Notes under the pieces: generated by a model
Seen by the model: the letters and a program-made list of their open reading frames with translations, nothing else
What the model was told of the DNA's origin: nothing
The model's database searches: none
Translations under genes and position numbers: made by a program
Assembly: GCF_001583495.1 (NCBI RefSeq)
Contig: NZ_LQAQ01000093.1
Coordinates: 248,001 to 312,000 of the forward strand
Length of the DNA: 64,000 nt
From: Flammeovirga sp. SJP92
GTDB lineage: Bacteria; Bacteroidota; Bacteroidia; Cytophagales; Flammeovirgaceae
Direction of reading: 5' to 3'
Shown: in pieces, positions 20,097-29,738 of the stretch
Numbering within the stretch: the first letter of the stretch is position 1
Layout: the number at the start of each line of letters is the position of its first letter

Positions 20097-20411
20097 ATGA
20101 AACTCGACATCCAATCAATACATTTCACAGCAGATCAGAAATTAATCGATTTTATTGAGATTAAAATTAATAAATTGGAAACTTTTTATGACCGTTTTAC
20201 AGGAGGAGAAGTATTCCTAAGGGTAGAAAAAAATGGTGACAACAGTCGAGATAACAAGGTAGTTGAAATCAAGTTACATATTCCAGGAGATATCCTAGTT
20301 GCTAAAAAGCATGGTGTATCCTTTGAAGCCGCAACAGATGAAGCCACTGAGTCTTTACGCCGCCAAGTAAAAAAATATAAAGAAAAACTTTTAGATAAAT
20401 CCGGAGCTTAA
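20097..20411 (+). CDS. hpf: Ribosome hibernation-promoting factor (HPF/RaiA family)
   Basis: This is a 104-residue short-form ribosome-associated factor. It starts MKLDIQSIHFTADQKLIDFI and has the beta-alpha-beta fold pattern with a basic end (SLRRQVKKYKEKLLDK). Such proteins bind the 30S decoding site and keep ribosomes inactive in stationary phase. It lies after xerC, with its own upstream region of about 190 bp, and ends in a strong terminator. Confidence 0.92.
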   Translation: MKLDIQSIHFTADQKLIDFIEIKINKLETFYDRFTGGEVFLRVEKNGDNSRDNKVVEIKLHIPGDILVAKKHGVSFEAATDEATESLRRQVKKYKEKLLDKSGA

Positions 20412-20468
20412 GCTCTAGTCACCTCATTTGTAGAAAACGAGGCTAAAAGTCCAATATAAAAAGATGCT

Positions 20469-20505
20469 AAAAGGCAGTTCATTTTGCAATGAACTGCCTT
20501 TTTAC
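20469..20505 (+). terminator. Rho-independent terminator after hpf
   Basis: The 15-bp arms AAAAGGCAGTTCATT and AATGAACTGCCTTTT flank a 4-nt loop and run into a T-tract. Only the hpf transcript ends here. Confidence 0.9.
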
Positions 20506-20574
20506 TTTATAGAAAATAAAATATTATTACAAATTAAAAACCTCCACATAATGCAAAACAAAATGGGAGGCTCA

Positions 20575-20722
20575 GTAAACGAGGATATAAATAATTCTTC
20601 TTCAACATTGAAACTACTCAACGTTCACCGAAATTATTTCAAGGTACTTATCTCACCTTATCAAAGTGGGATTAAATACACTTCAATAAGGTGATCATAA
20701 GTCTTCTATATTCCTCGTTTAC
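20575..20722. ncRNA. Nested inverted repeats in a gene-free stretch; possible structured RNA
   Basis: The 417 bp between hpf and the GldB-like gene hold no convincing gene. Outer arms GTAAACGAGGATATA (20575-20589) and TATATTCCTCGTTTAC (20707-20722) are complementary with one bulge. Inside them lies a second hairpin, 20648-20700, with stem TCACCTTAT/ATAAGGTGA, an inner AAGTG/CACTT stem and TTAT/ATAA outside. Just upstream, CCTCC-ACAT and ATGGGAGG (20541-20570) can also pair. Such nesting suggests a folded RNA or a small inverted-repeat element. No promoter or known RNA family was recognised. Confidence 0.4.
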
Positions 20723-20828
20723 CAATACTATATATTATTATAGATAGTTACTAATCCTTTAAGATTGTTTAGAGTAATCTAATATTTCTTTGCTTAATAC
20801 TAAATTCAGAATCAAAGAATTAACTAAT

Positions 20829-21860
20829 CTATTTCTTTCTATTCAAAGGTTTATATTTGGACTTCCTCAGTATCTTGCCTGCATCATTATCTTCCATTAA
20901 TTCAGCCAAAGTAACATTAGGGTGAGCTTTCATATAACTGCCCACAATTCTCCATCCTAACCACCTTCCTATCCTTCCTGGGCTTTCTCCAGAGATTTCT
21001 GAGGTAAATGGTCTATCGTCAACATATCGCTTCACTGTCATACGCTCTGAATTGTAGAGCAACTCATTTTCTACAAAATGTGACCAAATATAACCTTCAT
21101 TGTAATTAACCTCCTTTAACTGCTGTGCTGTATAGGCCACTTTGATTGTATCTGGTGCGAAAGGCAATACTTCATCAAGAAACTCATAAGCTTTCCCCCA
21201 GGCTATCATATGTGACAGTACGGTTCTATCGGTTGGATTGACTTTATTATACCTATTGGATAAAATTTGTAATGTAAATGGCACCAAATAGTCTGGAGAG
21301 TAACGCTTGAGAATATACATTGGTACTTCAGGTACTCTGTATGTTGCTGTTTCTCCTTCAAAATAATCCAAGCCTATTACAATGAAATCTCCAAAATCTA
21401 ATACATCTCCACCAAAACCCCAGTTTGCAAAACCAGAAACAGAAGTGTAAATTCTTGGCGGTTCAAAATCAGGAAAATGGTACTTAATGTATTTAAAAGC
21501 TTGTTCAAATTCTTTCTTCTGCTTTTCAAAATTCCCAAAGATTCGATCAGCATCTAACTTCAAAGTATCGTTTTCTACTTTTTGCCTAAAATCCCATAAG
21601 GCATCCACCAAATAAGATCTTGATGGATACAACCCTGCTTGAAGAAAATATTTTTGCTCTATCTCAGGATTTTCAATCAAATATTTTACAATTTCATCCT
21701 TACTTTCCAATGCAAAGATTTCCTGTTCTAACCTTCTGACCTCTAGATTGATTTCAATGTTTGATACATCAGGTATTTCCTTCTCTGCATCATCACTACA
21801 ACTTATAAAAGTCAATACCAATAACATCCCTACAAAAAAATGGGAATACATCTTTCTCAT
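20829..21860 (-). CDS. gldB: GldB-like gliding motility lipoprotein
   Basis: This 343-residue lipoprotein has an N-terminal signal peptide and lipobox LTFISC; the cysteine would be lipidated. GldB-family hallmarks include IGLDYFEG, the HMIAWGKAYEFLDEVLP helix and the GRIGRWLGWRIVGSYMK motif near the C-terminus. GldB is needed for gliding in Flavobacterium, but its molecular role is unknown, and homologues also occur in non-gliders. The frame extends to 21917, but ATG 21860 is chosen because the signal peptide begins there and a TATATTTG box lies 37 bases upstream. Confidence 0.85.
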   Translation of the reverse strand: MRKMYSHFFVGMLLVLTFISCSDDAEKEIPDVSNIEINLEVRRLEQEIFALESKDEIVKYLIENPEIEQKYFLQAGLYPSRSYLVDALWDFRQKVENDTLKLDADRIFGNFEKQKKEFEQAFKYIKYHFPDFEPPRIYTSVSGFANWGFGGDVLDFGDFIVIGLDYFEGETATYRVPEVPMYILKRYSPDYLVPFTLQILSNRYNKVNPTDRTVLSHMIAWGKAYEFLDEVLPFAPDTIKVAYTAQQLKEVNYNEGYIWSHFVENELLYNSERMTVKRYVDDRPFTSEISGESPGRIGRWLGWRIVGSYMKAHPNVTLAELMEDNDAGKILRKSKYKPLNRKK

Positions 21861-21896
21861 AAAAAATCCGATCGTTTGATATATTAATTCAGCAAC

Positions 21897-21904
21897 CAAA
21901 TATA
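21897..21904 (-). promoter_or_regulatory. Promoter -7 box TATATTTG for the gldB-like gene
   Basis: On the minus strand the octamer is an exact TAnnTTTG match. It lies inside the possible upstream extension of the frame, so it supports the downstream start codon at 21860. The -33 element is not clear. Confidence 0.45.
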
Positions 21905-22001
21905 AGCAGTTGTACAATTAGAAATAGAAAAATGTAACCTTTTATTTGTTCGTTTAAACAAGCTTGTATAGAAATGAGGTAACATTACATTATTTCAATT
22001 T

Positions 22002-22036
22002 AAGTACTAATCAAAAATAATTTTGTCATGGTGCTT
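22002..22036. repeat. Dispersed inverted repeat, copy 2 (shortened)
   Basis: The left end AAGTACTAATCAAAA and right end TTTTGTCATGGTGCTT resemble the copies at 17276 and 57310, with a shorter centre and several mismatches. It lies next to the terminator of the antiporter gene. Confidence 0.4.
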
Positions 22037-22049
22037 AGAAAAAGAAAAC

Positions 22050-22083
22050 AAAAAAGCGTTACCATGAATACCATGATAACGCC
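22050..22083 (-). terminator. Rho-independent terminator after the antiporter gene
   Basis: Read on the minus strand, GCGTTATCATG pairs with CATGGTAACGC (one mismatch) around a short loop and is followed by a T-run. It lies just beyond the stop codon at 22122. Confidence 0.85.
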
Positions 22084-22121
22084 TTCTATATTTTAATTCA
22101 AGAACGTAAAGTCTTGATGTA

Positions 22122-23618
22122 TTATCCTGCAAAAGCAAAGAACACTAACCAAACAATCACTAATACACTTAGTAAGATTGGTAATGAGTAACGTACAATA
22201 TAACCGAAGAATGAAGGCATTTCTACACCTGATTGTTCAGCAATTGATTTTACCATAAAGTTAGGTCCGTTACCAATATAAGTCATTGCGCCGAAGAATA
22301 CAGCTGCCACTGAAATAGCTGTTAACTCTAAAATTGCTTCAGCATTTGGTGATCCTTGTACAATACCATTTGTAAAGTCGATTACATCTTTCACTACACC
22401 AATATCAGCACCTTTAGAGGCCATCGCTGCAGTAAAGAAGTTCAAGTAAGTTGGAGCGTTATCTAAGATACCCGATAAAGCACCTGTTGCCCAATACAAT
22501 GAATTGTGAGTAATCAACGCTGCTCCTTCTGGAGATTTAGCGAAATTGGCTACCAATTCTAAAGCTGGCATCATTGTACCGAAGATACCAATAAAGATAA
22601 ATGCCACCTCACGGATTGGCTCAAAATTGAACTCATTTCCTTTGATTGCCTCTTGATCTGCTAGTTTGAAAGATAAGAAACCTACTGTCAACATGATGAT
22701 CTCTCTGATGAAAGAGAATAGTGTAGCTCCTTCATGATGCTCTAAATCTGATAAAAATCCGATCGAGAAACCTTCATGGGTCTGAAGAATACCTGGTAAC
22801 CATGCAATTTTTGAAGGGTCTAAGAATACTGCACCTACTAAAACGGCTAACCATGCAAAGTTTTTAGAACCAGTAACACTGATTTTATTTGAATACTCTT
22901 TTTCTTCCTCTCCATCATATAATAAGTTTGTTTTATTAATAAAACGTTTATCAAAGAAGTAGAAGATTAAGCCTAAAATAGTGATTGCAAAAGCCCACAT
23001 TGGTAAACTGTGTACTAATGTCCACTCAAAAGGCACACCTTTCAAGAACCCTAAGAATAATGGAGGGTCACCGATTGGTGTCAAAGCACCACCTACGTTA
23101 CTTACAATAAAGATGAAGAATACAATATGGTAAGGTTGCAATCTTTGTTGGTTTAGACGCATAAATGGTCTGATTAACAACATTGAAGCTCCTGTTGTAC
23201 CAATGATATTTGAGATAACTGCACCGAAAATCAATAAGATAGTATTCACCATTGGTGTACCTTTTCTATCTACTTTGATCATAATACCACCTGAGGCAAT
23301 ATACAAACCTGATAGTAAGGCAATAAATTGGAAATACTCAAAAAATGCGTGAATTGGAGCATGAGTATTGTGTAATCCAAAAATATAATATAGTACTACT
23401 GCTGATGCTAAACCTACTGCAACTTTTGGATAGTTGTGATGCCAAAATTTCTCGTAAAAAAGTGGCCCTGTTGCAATCATCGTTAATAATGTTGCAAATG
23501 GAATAACTGACCACGCTGCTGCTTCTGGATGACTCCCTCCACTTGCTAGGGCTGGAGCTACTCCTACTGTCATACCCACTCCAATCGACAAAAGTAGAAG
23601 TAATAATTTCTTTTTCAT
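22122..23618 (-). CDS. nhaD: NhaD-like sodium:proton antiporter
   Basis: This 498-residue inner-membrane transporter of the ArsB/NhaD ion transporter superfamily has about 12 or more hydrophobic segments. Its N-terminus looks like a cleavable signal (LLLLLLSIGVGMTVGVAPALA). Characteristic segments include NIIGTTGASMLLIRPF, VSNVGGALTPIGDPPLFLGF, and ILDNAPTYLNFF near the C-terminus. Such antiporters expel Na+ in exchange for H+, which suits a marine bacterium. It is a single gene with its own terminator; it could also belong to a related citrate/sodium family of the same superfamily. Confidence 0.85.
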   Translation of the reverse strand: MKKKLLLLLLSIGVGMTVGVAPALASGGSHPEAAAWSVIPFATLLTMIATGPLFYEKFWHHNYPKVAVGLASAVVLYYIFGLHNTHAPIHAFFEYFQFIALLSGLYIASGGIMIKVDRKGTPMVNTILLIFGAVISNIIGTTGASMLLIRPFMRLNQQRLQPYHIVFFIFIVSNVGGALTPIGDPPLFLGFLKGVPFEWTLVHSLPMWAFAITILGLIFYFFDKRFINKTNLLYDGEEEKEYSNKISVTGSKNFAWLAVLVGAVFLDPSKIAWLPGILQTHEGFSIGFLSDLEHHEGATLFSFIREIIMLTVGFLSFKLADQEAIKGNEFNFEPIREVAFIFIGIFGTMMPALELVANFAKSPEGAALITHNSLYWATGALSGILDNAPTYLNFFTAAMASKGADIGVVKDVIDFTNGIVQGSPNAEAILELTAISVAAVFFGAMTYIGNGPNFMVKSIAEQSGVEMPSFFGYIVRYSLPILLSVLVIVWLVFFAFAG

Positions 23619-23882
23619 AATTGTGTATTATATCGTACTTGATGCTTGATGCAACTAGAAAGATTGTTGTTTTTAATTAGTATTTACTTGAACGCCAATC
23701 GCATAAGTTGAAATTCTCGTATCTTTTTAATATTTATCCTCTGTAACTGCAATGCTATTTTAGAAAATTTAGAGAACTCAAAACAATGATAAAATTCAAC
23801 AAATCTATTTAAGAGAGCTCATTAAGAGAGTTTTAACAGTTCTTTAACCTCTTTTTAGATCTGAAACGTTAATCGTAGATAA

Positions 23883-26513
23883 TTACTCACATTTTATTTT
23901 CCTGTATTGATTTTCGTTTAATATTGTTTGATATACAACTTTACCTTGTAAATCCATGTAAAGTAGTATGTTTAATTTCGCCTGATGTATGTATTGTTTA
24001 CCAATTAACAAAGGACTTTCAGTATTTCCCATATTTTCTATGGACTCAAATTCGGGGAATATTACATCTCCAAAACTGGAAGTGTAAGCTCCGAACTTAT
24101 TTTTCTTTACGTAGCGAATCCAAAACTGGTCATTGCTTAATGCAAACAATTCATAACTATCACATTCTAAGTTAATAGTATTGTCCACAACGTTAAGTAA
24201 TTTCCATTTTTCATCTTCCCATACAAATGCTAGTCCATTATTGATGGGCTTCATTTTTTCATAGTAAAGTCTTGCGGTTTTGGCATTCGATAAACTGAGT
24301 AAACCATACTTCCCTCCTTTTTTACCCATCCACAATAGTTCTCCATCTTTTTTTAGATGTGTTCTGCTCAAAGGTTCATCAAACATTGGTGGAATCTTAA
24401 AAGTGGAATCAGGCACAAATAAACCATATTTTCCTTTAGATTTTAAATGAAATACTCCGTTATCATATTTTATGGACGAATATCCCTCATTAAAAATCTT
24501 TTTTCCCTTTACTGAATAAAAGTACTCTAAGGAACCATACTTTGCGGTCACCACTCCTTCCTCATAGACGTTGAGTTTACTGAACTGTGGCGTCATTATC
24601 TGTGAGCCATCTTCATTCAGCAAAGCATATCTTTTATTGCTTTTACTTTTAACTGACAGATAAGCAGGATTTAACGAATCCATTTTGATGTGCGTGATGT
24701 TCCAGTCAGTATATTTATGCAATGACAATATTTTTCCTGATTGAAATTGAATAGAGTGTTTTTTATCCTTTTCAATCAAAAGGTCCAATTCATGATTCAT
24801 AAACGAGAGCGTATCTGCATCATGTTCACTGATCTTGGTACCATCCCATTGATGAGCAACCCACTGGCTATTCCATTTTGATATCACACCTTTATCCTTA
24901 ACAAGTACTGGCTGGACCATAGAATCAATTTTGACTTCCATATCGTAATTGACCAATTGCCAAAGCGTGTCTTTCCTTACAAGCCATCCCTCTTCGTTGG
25001 AGGTATCTCTTATTTCATCAAAAGCTTCTCCTTTGCTCCACTGTTTTCCATTTGGCGAATAGATCGACCATTTTCCTTCTTGAGATAAGGCGTACCACTG
25101 ATCCTTCAACAGTTTATACCCTTCAAACCTAAAAGTTGAGTCTGCTGTTGAAATGTTATTTTCAAAAATATCTGACTCTCTATAACTAGCCCACCTTCCT
25201 TTCTTCATTACTAACACCATATTGTCTGAGATATGAATCAACTGTCCAGCTTCTACAGGAAGTTTGATTTCACCTTCTAATGAAATCACACCCCATCTTG
25301 CCTTTCTTCTCACCCCAAACAATCTGTTGCTTACTCTTAATACTTGATCATACACTACAGGCATCCACTCTCCTTCATTCAAAGCATAAATACCATATTT
25401 TCCATTCTTCCTTACACTTACCAACCCTTCTTCTAAAGGAAGAATCTCATCATATTGACAAGCAACAACTTCTTTCCCTTTTCTGTCAATCCATCCAATT
25501 CCAGACGGTTTTGCTACTTCCAAATAAGCGTTTTCAGTACCGTGGCAATTATAATCCGAAGATGCTGCTATGAAACTTTCTTCCAGATAAATATCTCCAT
25601 CAACTTTTATGAATGTTACTTTACCATCTTTAACAACTGGAAATATTCTTTCTGTTTCACTTAAGAGGGATTGATAGTACTCTTTTTCAGACCAAGAAGG
25701 ATATTGCTCTAAAACACTGTCTTTTGAATTAGAAAAATACCATAAATGTGAAATAGCAGAATCAGCATAAACACTGTTAGGATAATCTCTTATAAACTGC
25801 TCATAGTCGCTTTTAGATCTGTTTTCAATCCGAATAGCATAAAGCTGTCCCTCTACCTTATCTCTGTATTTATTTTCTGGATGTTCTATTAAAAATTGAG
25901 CTAACACTTTCTCATCAGCATCCTTTGTTTTAGAATGATAAACCAATAGTTCATATTGATGCTGTGCTTCTTTCGCTTGCTTTGCTTCAGGATAAGATCT
26001 AACAAAAACTTCATAAGCATTGTAGCTATGCTCTTTTTTAGCATTCTCATATCCCAAACTGTCTCTTAGTTCAATAGCCCTAGGAATATGAAATGAATGA
26101 GGAAATCTTTGGATATAGGACACAAAGCCTTGTTCTGTCATCTCTGTCATAGAGTGATCAAAACCAGTTTTCTCTACCTCTTTAATCCAATTTTTGATAG
26201 AGTCTTCAGTTACATAGTTTTTAGCCCAGGAATTAAGCTCATCTTCAGACGCATTACTCCATATTGTATCAGCACTTTGGAAATAATAATACGCTGAATC
26301 TAAGTTGGCAACCTTTGGAACATGAAAGAAATAAAGCCCTAAATAAGATTGCAATACTGCATTCCGGGAGTCCGTACTTCTTTCCTTTTGTATCTTTTTC
26401 TCAATTTTAATATACTCACCCTTATCCAATAGCTTCCAAAATGATTTCACATTTTGAGCATAAAGTGTATTAGTGCAAGCATAAAAAAGTAGCAAAAGAA
26501 AGTAAAATTTCAT
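23883..26513 (-). CDS. Secreted TPR and WG-repeat protein
   Basis: From ATG 26513 the protein has 876 residues with a signal peptide (MKFYFLLLLFYACTNTLYAQ). Residues ~20-300 are helical and TPR-like, with recurrent F/Y-x-x-x-YP-x-S/A motifs such as QFIRDYPNSVYAD. The rest is WG beta repeats, for example GIGWIDRKGKEVV, NGKYGIYAL, ARWGVISLEGE, GKWSIYSPNGK and GKYGLFVPDS. WG repeats are abundant in Bacteroidota and are presumed to bind partners; no catalytic role is indicated. The frame also opens at TTG 26549, but the ATG starts the signal peptide. Confidence 0.8.
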   Translation of the reverse strand: MKFYFLLLLFYACTNTLYAQNVKSFWKLLDKGEYIKIEKKIQKERSTDSRNAVLQSYLGLYFFHVPKVANLDSAYYYFQSADTIWSNASEDELNSWAKNYVTEDSIKNWIKEVEKTGFDHSMTEMTEQGFVSYIQRFPHSFHIPRAIELRDSLGYENAKKEHSYNAYEVFVRSYPEAKQAKEAQHQYELLVYHSKTKDADEKVLAQFLIEHPENKYRDKVEGQLYAIRIENRSKSDYEQFIRDYPNSVYADSAISHLWYFSNSKDSVLEQYPSWSEKEYYQSLLSETERIFPVVKDGKVTFIKVDGDIYLEESFIAASSDYNCHGTENAYLEVAKPSGIGWIDRKGKEVVACQYDEILPLEEGLVSVRKNGKYGIYALNEGEWMPVVYDQVLRVSNRLFGVRRKARWGVISLEGEIKLPVEAGQLIHISDNMVLVMKKGRWASYRESDIFENNISTADSTFRFEGYKLLKDQWYALSQEGKWSIYSPNGKQWSKGEAFDEIRDTSNEEGWLVRKDTLWQLVNYDMEVKIDSMVQPVLVKDKGVISKWNSQWVAHQWDGTKISEHDADTLSFMNHELDLLIEKDKKHSIQFQSGKILSLHKYTDWNITHIKMDSLNPAYLSVKSKSNKRYALLNEDGSQIMTPQFSKLNVYEEGVVTAKYGSLEYFYSVKGKKIFNEGYSSIKYDNGVFHLKSKGKYGLFVPDSTFKIPPMFDEPLSRTHLKKDGELLWMGKKGGKYGLLSLSNAKTARLYYEKMKPINNGLAFVWEDEKWKLLNVVDNTINLECDSYELFALSNDQFWIRYVKKNKFGAYTSSFGDVIFPEFESIENMGNTESPLLIGKQYIHQAKLNILLYMDLQGKVVYQTILNENQYRKIKCE

Positions 26514-26855
26514 CTTTCTATTTCCTAAATAAGGTAATACTTTATCCAAGATTAGTTTGATTGCTATTTAGTTTATAATGTATCGAAAGCAATATTATTT
26601 ATACTACTATTCTTTACTCTGTACCTATTTATATCCTCAAAGTTAAGATATTCTGTGACTATACTCCAAAAACTGATTCCTAAACCACTATTTTATCAAG
26701 CTTTAACTAACTTGTTTCAAATAATTTAATTTGAAAACCTATTTATTATCTTCAATAAGTACAAACTTTTCAAATTTCACGTGAAGTTATTACTACAATG
26801 TTGTTAAGAATTAAACTCTACGCTTAACTTTGTGGCTAAGTTAATAAAAAAGTAA
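26514..26855. other. Divergent intergenic region with an AT-rich inverted repeat
   Basis: No gene is seen in these 342 bp. At 26715-26736 the arms TTTCAAAT and ATTTGAAA form a perfect inverted repeat with a 6-base spacer. The promoter of the downstream permease gene lies at the right-hand end. The promoter of the WG-repeat gene was not identified. Confidence 0.5.
26801..26832 (+). promoter_or_regulatory. Promoter TTG-N21-TAACTTTG of the permease gene
   Basis: A -33 TTG (26801-26803) and an exact TAnnTTTG -7 box (26825-26832) are 21 bases apart, the spacing expected for the Bacteroidota primary sigma factor. The start codon follows 24 bases later. Confidence 0.6.
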
Positions 26856-28232
26856 ATGTCGAAATCAGGACTACCTTTCTTTGTAGCAAAAAGATATTTC
26901 CTATCTCAAAGAAATATCAAAAGCATACCACTCATGCTCATTGTACTAGTGGTTCAAATGTCTTTTGGGTTAATTATATTCTTGGGAAAGGCCATCGGAG
27001 TACTTTTCACATTCTCACCGAAAAGAATCCGTAAAACATATAAAGGATTAGCAGAACGATTTATTAAACAAAACTTCATACAAACGTTATCTAATATTGC
27101 GATGATTGGTGTGGGTTTTGGTACTGCTGCACTTGTAATTGTACTTTCATTATTTAATGGAATGGAACAAACGTTGACGGGCATGTTCAACAGGCATAAC
27201 CCTGAGTTGAAAATCATTCCTGCTGAAGGAAAGTCATTTCCGTATACATGGTCACTTCGTAATGAAATTGAAAATGTGGAGGGAGTGAAAGCAATTACAG
27301 AAGTAATTGAAGATAAAGTTTTAATTCTTTACAATAACAAACAAAAAGTAGTAACAATGAAAGGTGTAAGTGAAAACTTCGCCCTTCAAACACAAATAGA
27401 TACTACTGTTGTATTAGGAACAAACAAGCTTTTTAGTAATGACACAAGATATGTTCTGGTAGGTTCTGGAGTATATCAGGAATTGGGTCTTCGATTAAGA
27501 GACAGCATGTATCCGCTTCAGTTCTGGTATCCAAAACGAAAAGGAAAGGCATCTTTAGACCCAGGAAAAGCGTTTAATAAAAAAATAATACAGGCCGGTG
27601 GAGTGTTTGTAGCAGAACCTCAGTTTGATCAGGCTACTGTGATTGTTTCTTTACAGTTTGCAAATTCCCTTTTGAAATACGGTAACCTAAGAACTGGATT
27701 AGAGATTAAAACAACAGACGATCATACTGCTCAAAGCGTCAAGAGTAAGCTTCAGAAAATATTGGGGGATGATTTTATTATTAAAACCAGACCTGAACAG
27801 CAAGCTCAAGTACTTAGGGCCTTGAAAATTGAGAAGTTCTTTACGTATGGCACTTTTGCCCTGATTTTAGGAATTGCTTCTTTCAATGTCTTCTTTGCTT
27901 TAGCGATGCTTTCTATTGAGAAAAGTCATGATATGAGTATTCTGAAGTCAATGGGAGCCACCAATAAAATGATTGGCAAGATCTTCTTATTTGAAGGCGG
28001 ATTAGTAGCATTATCAGGTGCTATTTTCGGCTTATTATCAGGGTATATTTTCTGTTTCTCTCAAGAGAAATTTAAATGGATAAGCACAGGAGCCAACAAC
28101 GGCATTTTAGATGCTTACCCTGTAGAAACCCGATGGATTGATTTCCTTATCATCTGTCTAACTGTCACTACTATCACAGTCTTTGCTTCAATTATTCCTG
28201 CTAAAAACGCGATGAAAAACGCCGGCAGATAG
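26856..28232 (+). CDS. LolC/LolE-like ABC transporter permease
   Basis: This 458-residue permease of the MacB/LolE type has a FtsX core. It has the family start FFVAKRYFLSQ, a membrane helix around 75-100 (IAMIGVGFGTAALVIVLSLFNGME), a large periplasmic domain (about 105-320) and three C-terminal helices including ILKSMGATNKMI. Lol permeases extract lipoproteins from the inner membrane with LolD. Unusually, an extra hydrophobic stretch (about 24-51) separates the FVAKRYF motif from the first canonical helix. No ATPase gene is adjacent, as is common in Bacteroidota. Confidence 0.82.
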   Translation: MSKSGLPFFVAKRYFLSQRNIKSIPLMLIVLVVQMSFGLIIFLGKAIGVLFTFSPKRIRKTYKGLAERFIKQNFIQTLSNIAMIGVGFGTAALVIVLSLFNGMEQTLTGMFNRHNPELKIIPAEGKSFPYTWSLRNEIENVEGVKAITEVIEDKVLILYNNKQKVVTMKGVSENFALQTQIDTTVVLGTNKLFSNDTRYVLVGSGVYQELGLRLRDSMYPLQFWYPKRKGKASLDPGKAFNKKIIQAGGVFVAEPQFDQATVIVSLQFANSLLKYGNLRTGLEIKTTDDHTAQSVKSKLQKILGDDFIIKTRPEQQAQVLRALKIEKFFTYGTFALILGIASFNVFFALAMLSIEKSHDMSILKSMGATNKMIGKIFLFEGGLVALSGAIFGLLSGYIFCFSQEKFKWISTGANNGILDAYPVETRWIDFLIICLTVTTITVFASIIPAKNAMKNAGR

Positions 28233-28275
28233 GTATTATAAGTTGTGAGATTCAAATATTAAAATAAAATATAGG

Positions 28276-29472
28276 ATGAGTTTAATTGAAAAAATCAAAA
28301 GTTCTGTAAAAGAGAACCTTGATGAGATTGTTGCCAATAGAAGACATCTTCATGCAAACCCTGAATTATCGTATCAGGAATTTGAAACAGCAAAATATGT
28401 AGCTGAAAAGCTAAGAAGTTATGGTGTGGAAGTACAGGAAGGTGTAGCGGAAACAGGTGTGGTTGGTTTGATTAAAGGCAATAACCCTGACTCTAAAGTG
28501 ATTTCATTAAGAGCTGATATGGATGCTCTTCCTATTATTGAAGAAAATGATGTCCCTTACAAATCTAAAAATGAAGGCGTGATGCATGCATGTGGTCATG
28601 ATGTTCATACGACCTCACTTTTAGGTACGGCTCAGATTTTACAATCTATCAAAAATGAGTTTGAAGGAACTGTGAAACTGATTTTCCAACCTGGAGAAGA
28701 AAAATTACCTGGAGGTGCTTCTTTAATGATCAAAGATGGAGCGCTTAAAAATCCAACTCCTTCTAAAATGATCGGACAGCATGTGATGCCATTTATTGAC
28801 TGTGGCAAAGTAGGTTTCAGAGAAGGTATGTATATGGCCAGTGCTGATGAGATCTATTTTACTGTAAAAGGTAAAGGTGGACATGGTGCAATGCCTGAAA
28901 AAAATATTGACCCTATTGTGATCACATCACATATTATTGTAGCTCTACAGCAAATTGTAAGTAGGTATGCTGCTCCAAAAATCCCTTCAGTTTTATCATT
29001 TGGTGATGTAAGAGCATTTGGTGCTACTAACGTGATTCCTAATGAGGTAAAAGTGAAAGGTACATTCCGTACGATGAACGAAGAGTGGAGAATGGAAGCT
29101 CATGAGCGTATCACTAGCATTGCAAAGGGAATTGCTGAAGGTATGGGTGCTACTGTGGACATGGACATTCAAAAAGGTTATCCTTTCCTAGTAAACGAAC
29201 CGGAGTTGACAAGAAGAAACAAAGCGGCTGCAATTGAATTCTTAGGAGAAGAAAACGTAGTTGATTTGGACATCTGGTTAGCAGCAGAAGATTTTTCTTA
29301 CTACTCTCAAGAAATGGATTCTTGCTTCTACCGTTTAGGAACAAGAAATGAAGAAAAAGGAATTGTTTCTTCAGTTCACACTCCAACTTTTGACATCGAC
29401 GAAGATGCTCTTGAAATTGGTGTTGGACTTATGACTTGGTTAGCCTTGAATGAATTGAATTTCAAAGGTTAA
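28276..29472 (+). CDS. M20 family amidohydrolase (N-acyl-amino-acid/peptidase)
   Basis: This 398-residue zinc hydrolase is of the M20D type (hippurate hydrolase, N-acetyl-L-amino acid deacetylase). Metal and catalytic motifs are RADMDALP, MHACGHDVHTTSLLG (C106, H108), QPGEEKLPGGA, a dimerisation segment with KGKGGHGAMPEKNIDP, and a C-terminal AAEDFSYYS. It probably acts in the cytoplasm on N-acylated amino acids, but substrate choice cannot be read from sequence. It starts 44 bp after the permease gene, so it may be co-transcribed, and it ends in a strong terminator. Confidence 0.88.
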   Translation: MSLIEKIKSSVKENLDEIVANRRHLHANPELSYQEFETAKYVAEKLRSYGVEVQEGVAETGVVGLIKGNNPDSKVISLRADMDALPIIEENDVPYKSKNEGVMHACGHDVHTTSLLGTAQILQSIKNEFEGTVKLIFQPGEEKLPGGASLMIKDGALKNPTPSKMIGQHVMPFIDCGKVGFREGMYMASADEIYFTVKGKGGHGAMPEKNIDPIVITSHIIVALQQIVSRYAAPKIPSVLSFGDVRAFGATNVIPNEVKVKGTFRTMNEEWRMEAHERITSIAKGIAEGMGATVDMDIQKGYPFLVNEPELTRRNKAAAIEFLGEENVVDLDIWLAAEDFSYYSQEMDSCFYRLGTRNEEKGIVSSVHTPTFDIDEDALEIGVGLMTWLALNELNFKG

Positions 29473-29542
29473 GCATTCATTAATGAGAAAAATATATTTA
29501 TTAATTGCTTAATAAATTCCATTAAAAATATTATCACTTTTG

Positions 29543-29577
29543 AAAACCTTGTATAATTGCGCATTGTACAAGGTTTT
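29543..29577 (+). terminator. Rho-independent terminator after the M20 gene
   Basis: The arms AAAACCTTGTA and TACAAGGTTTT enclose an AT-rich loop and are followed by T-residues. It ends the permease-amidohydrolase transcript. Confidence 0.82.
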
Positions 29578-29738
29578 TGTATGATTTGATATTCTTTTCC
29601 TGACAGAAAAAAAGACAGAATGTCAACAATTTAGCACTCTTGTCATAGTATTTCAGGACAGTTTGACTTGAATAACCGCCTTGGCAATATTGTTGAAAAG
29701 CTACGTGATGTAATTTTAGACTAGAAAAAAGTACCGAA

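Noticed and set aside
20464-20694. 76-codon plus-strand frame
   Set aside because: It begins inside the hpf terminator and runs through the inverted repeats; no signal peptide, domain or promoter supports it.
29660-29700. Sigma-54 or heat-shock promoter before grpE
   Set aside because: CTTGAA and TTGGCA sequences are present, but the second halves do not match either consensus at the right distance.
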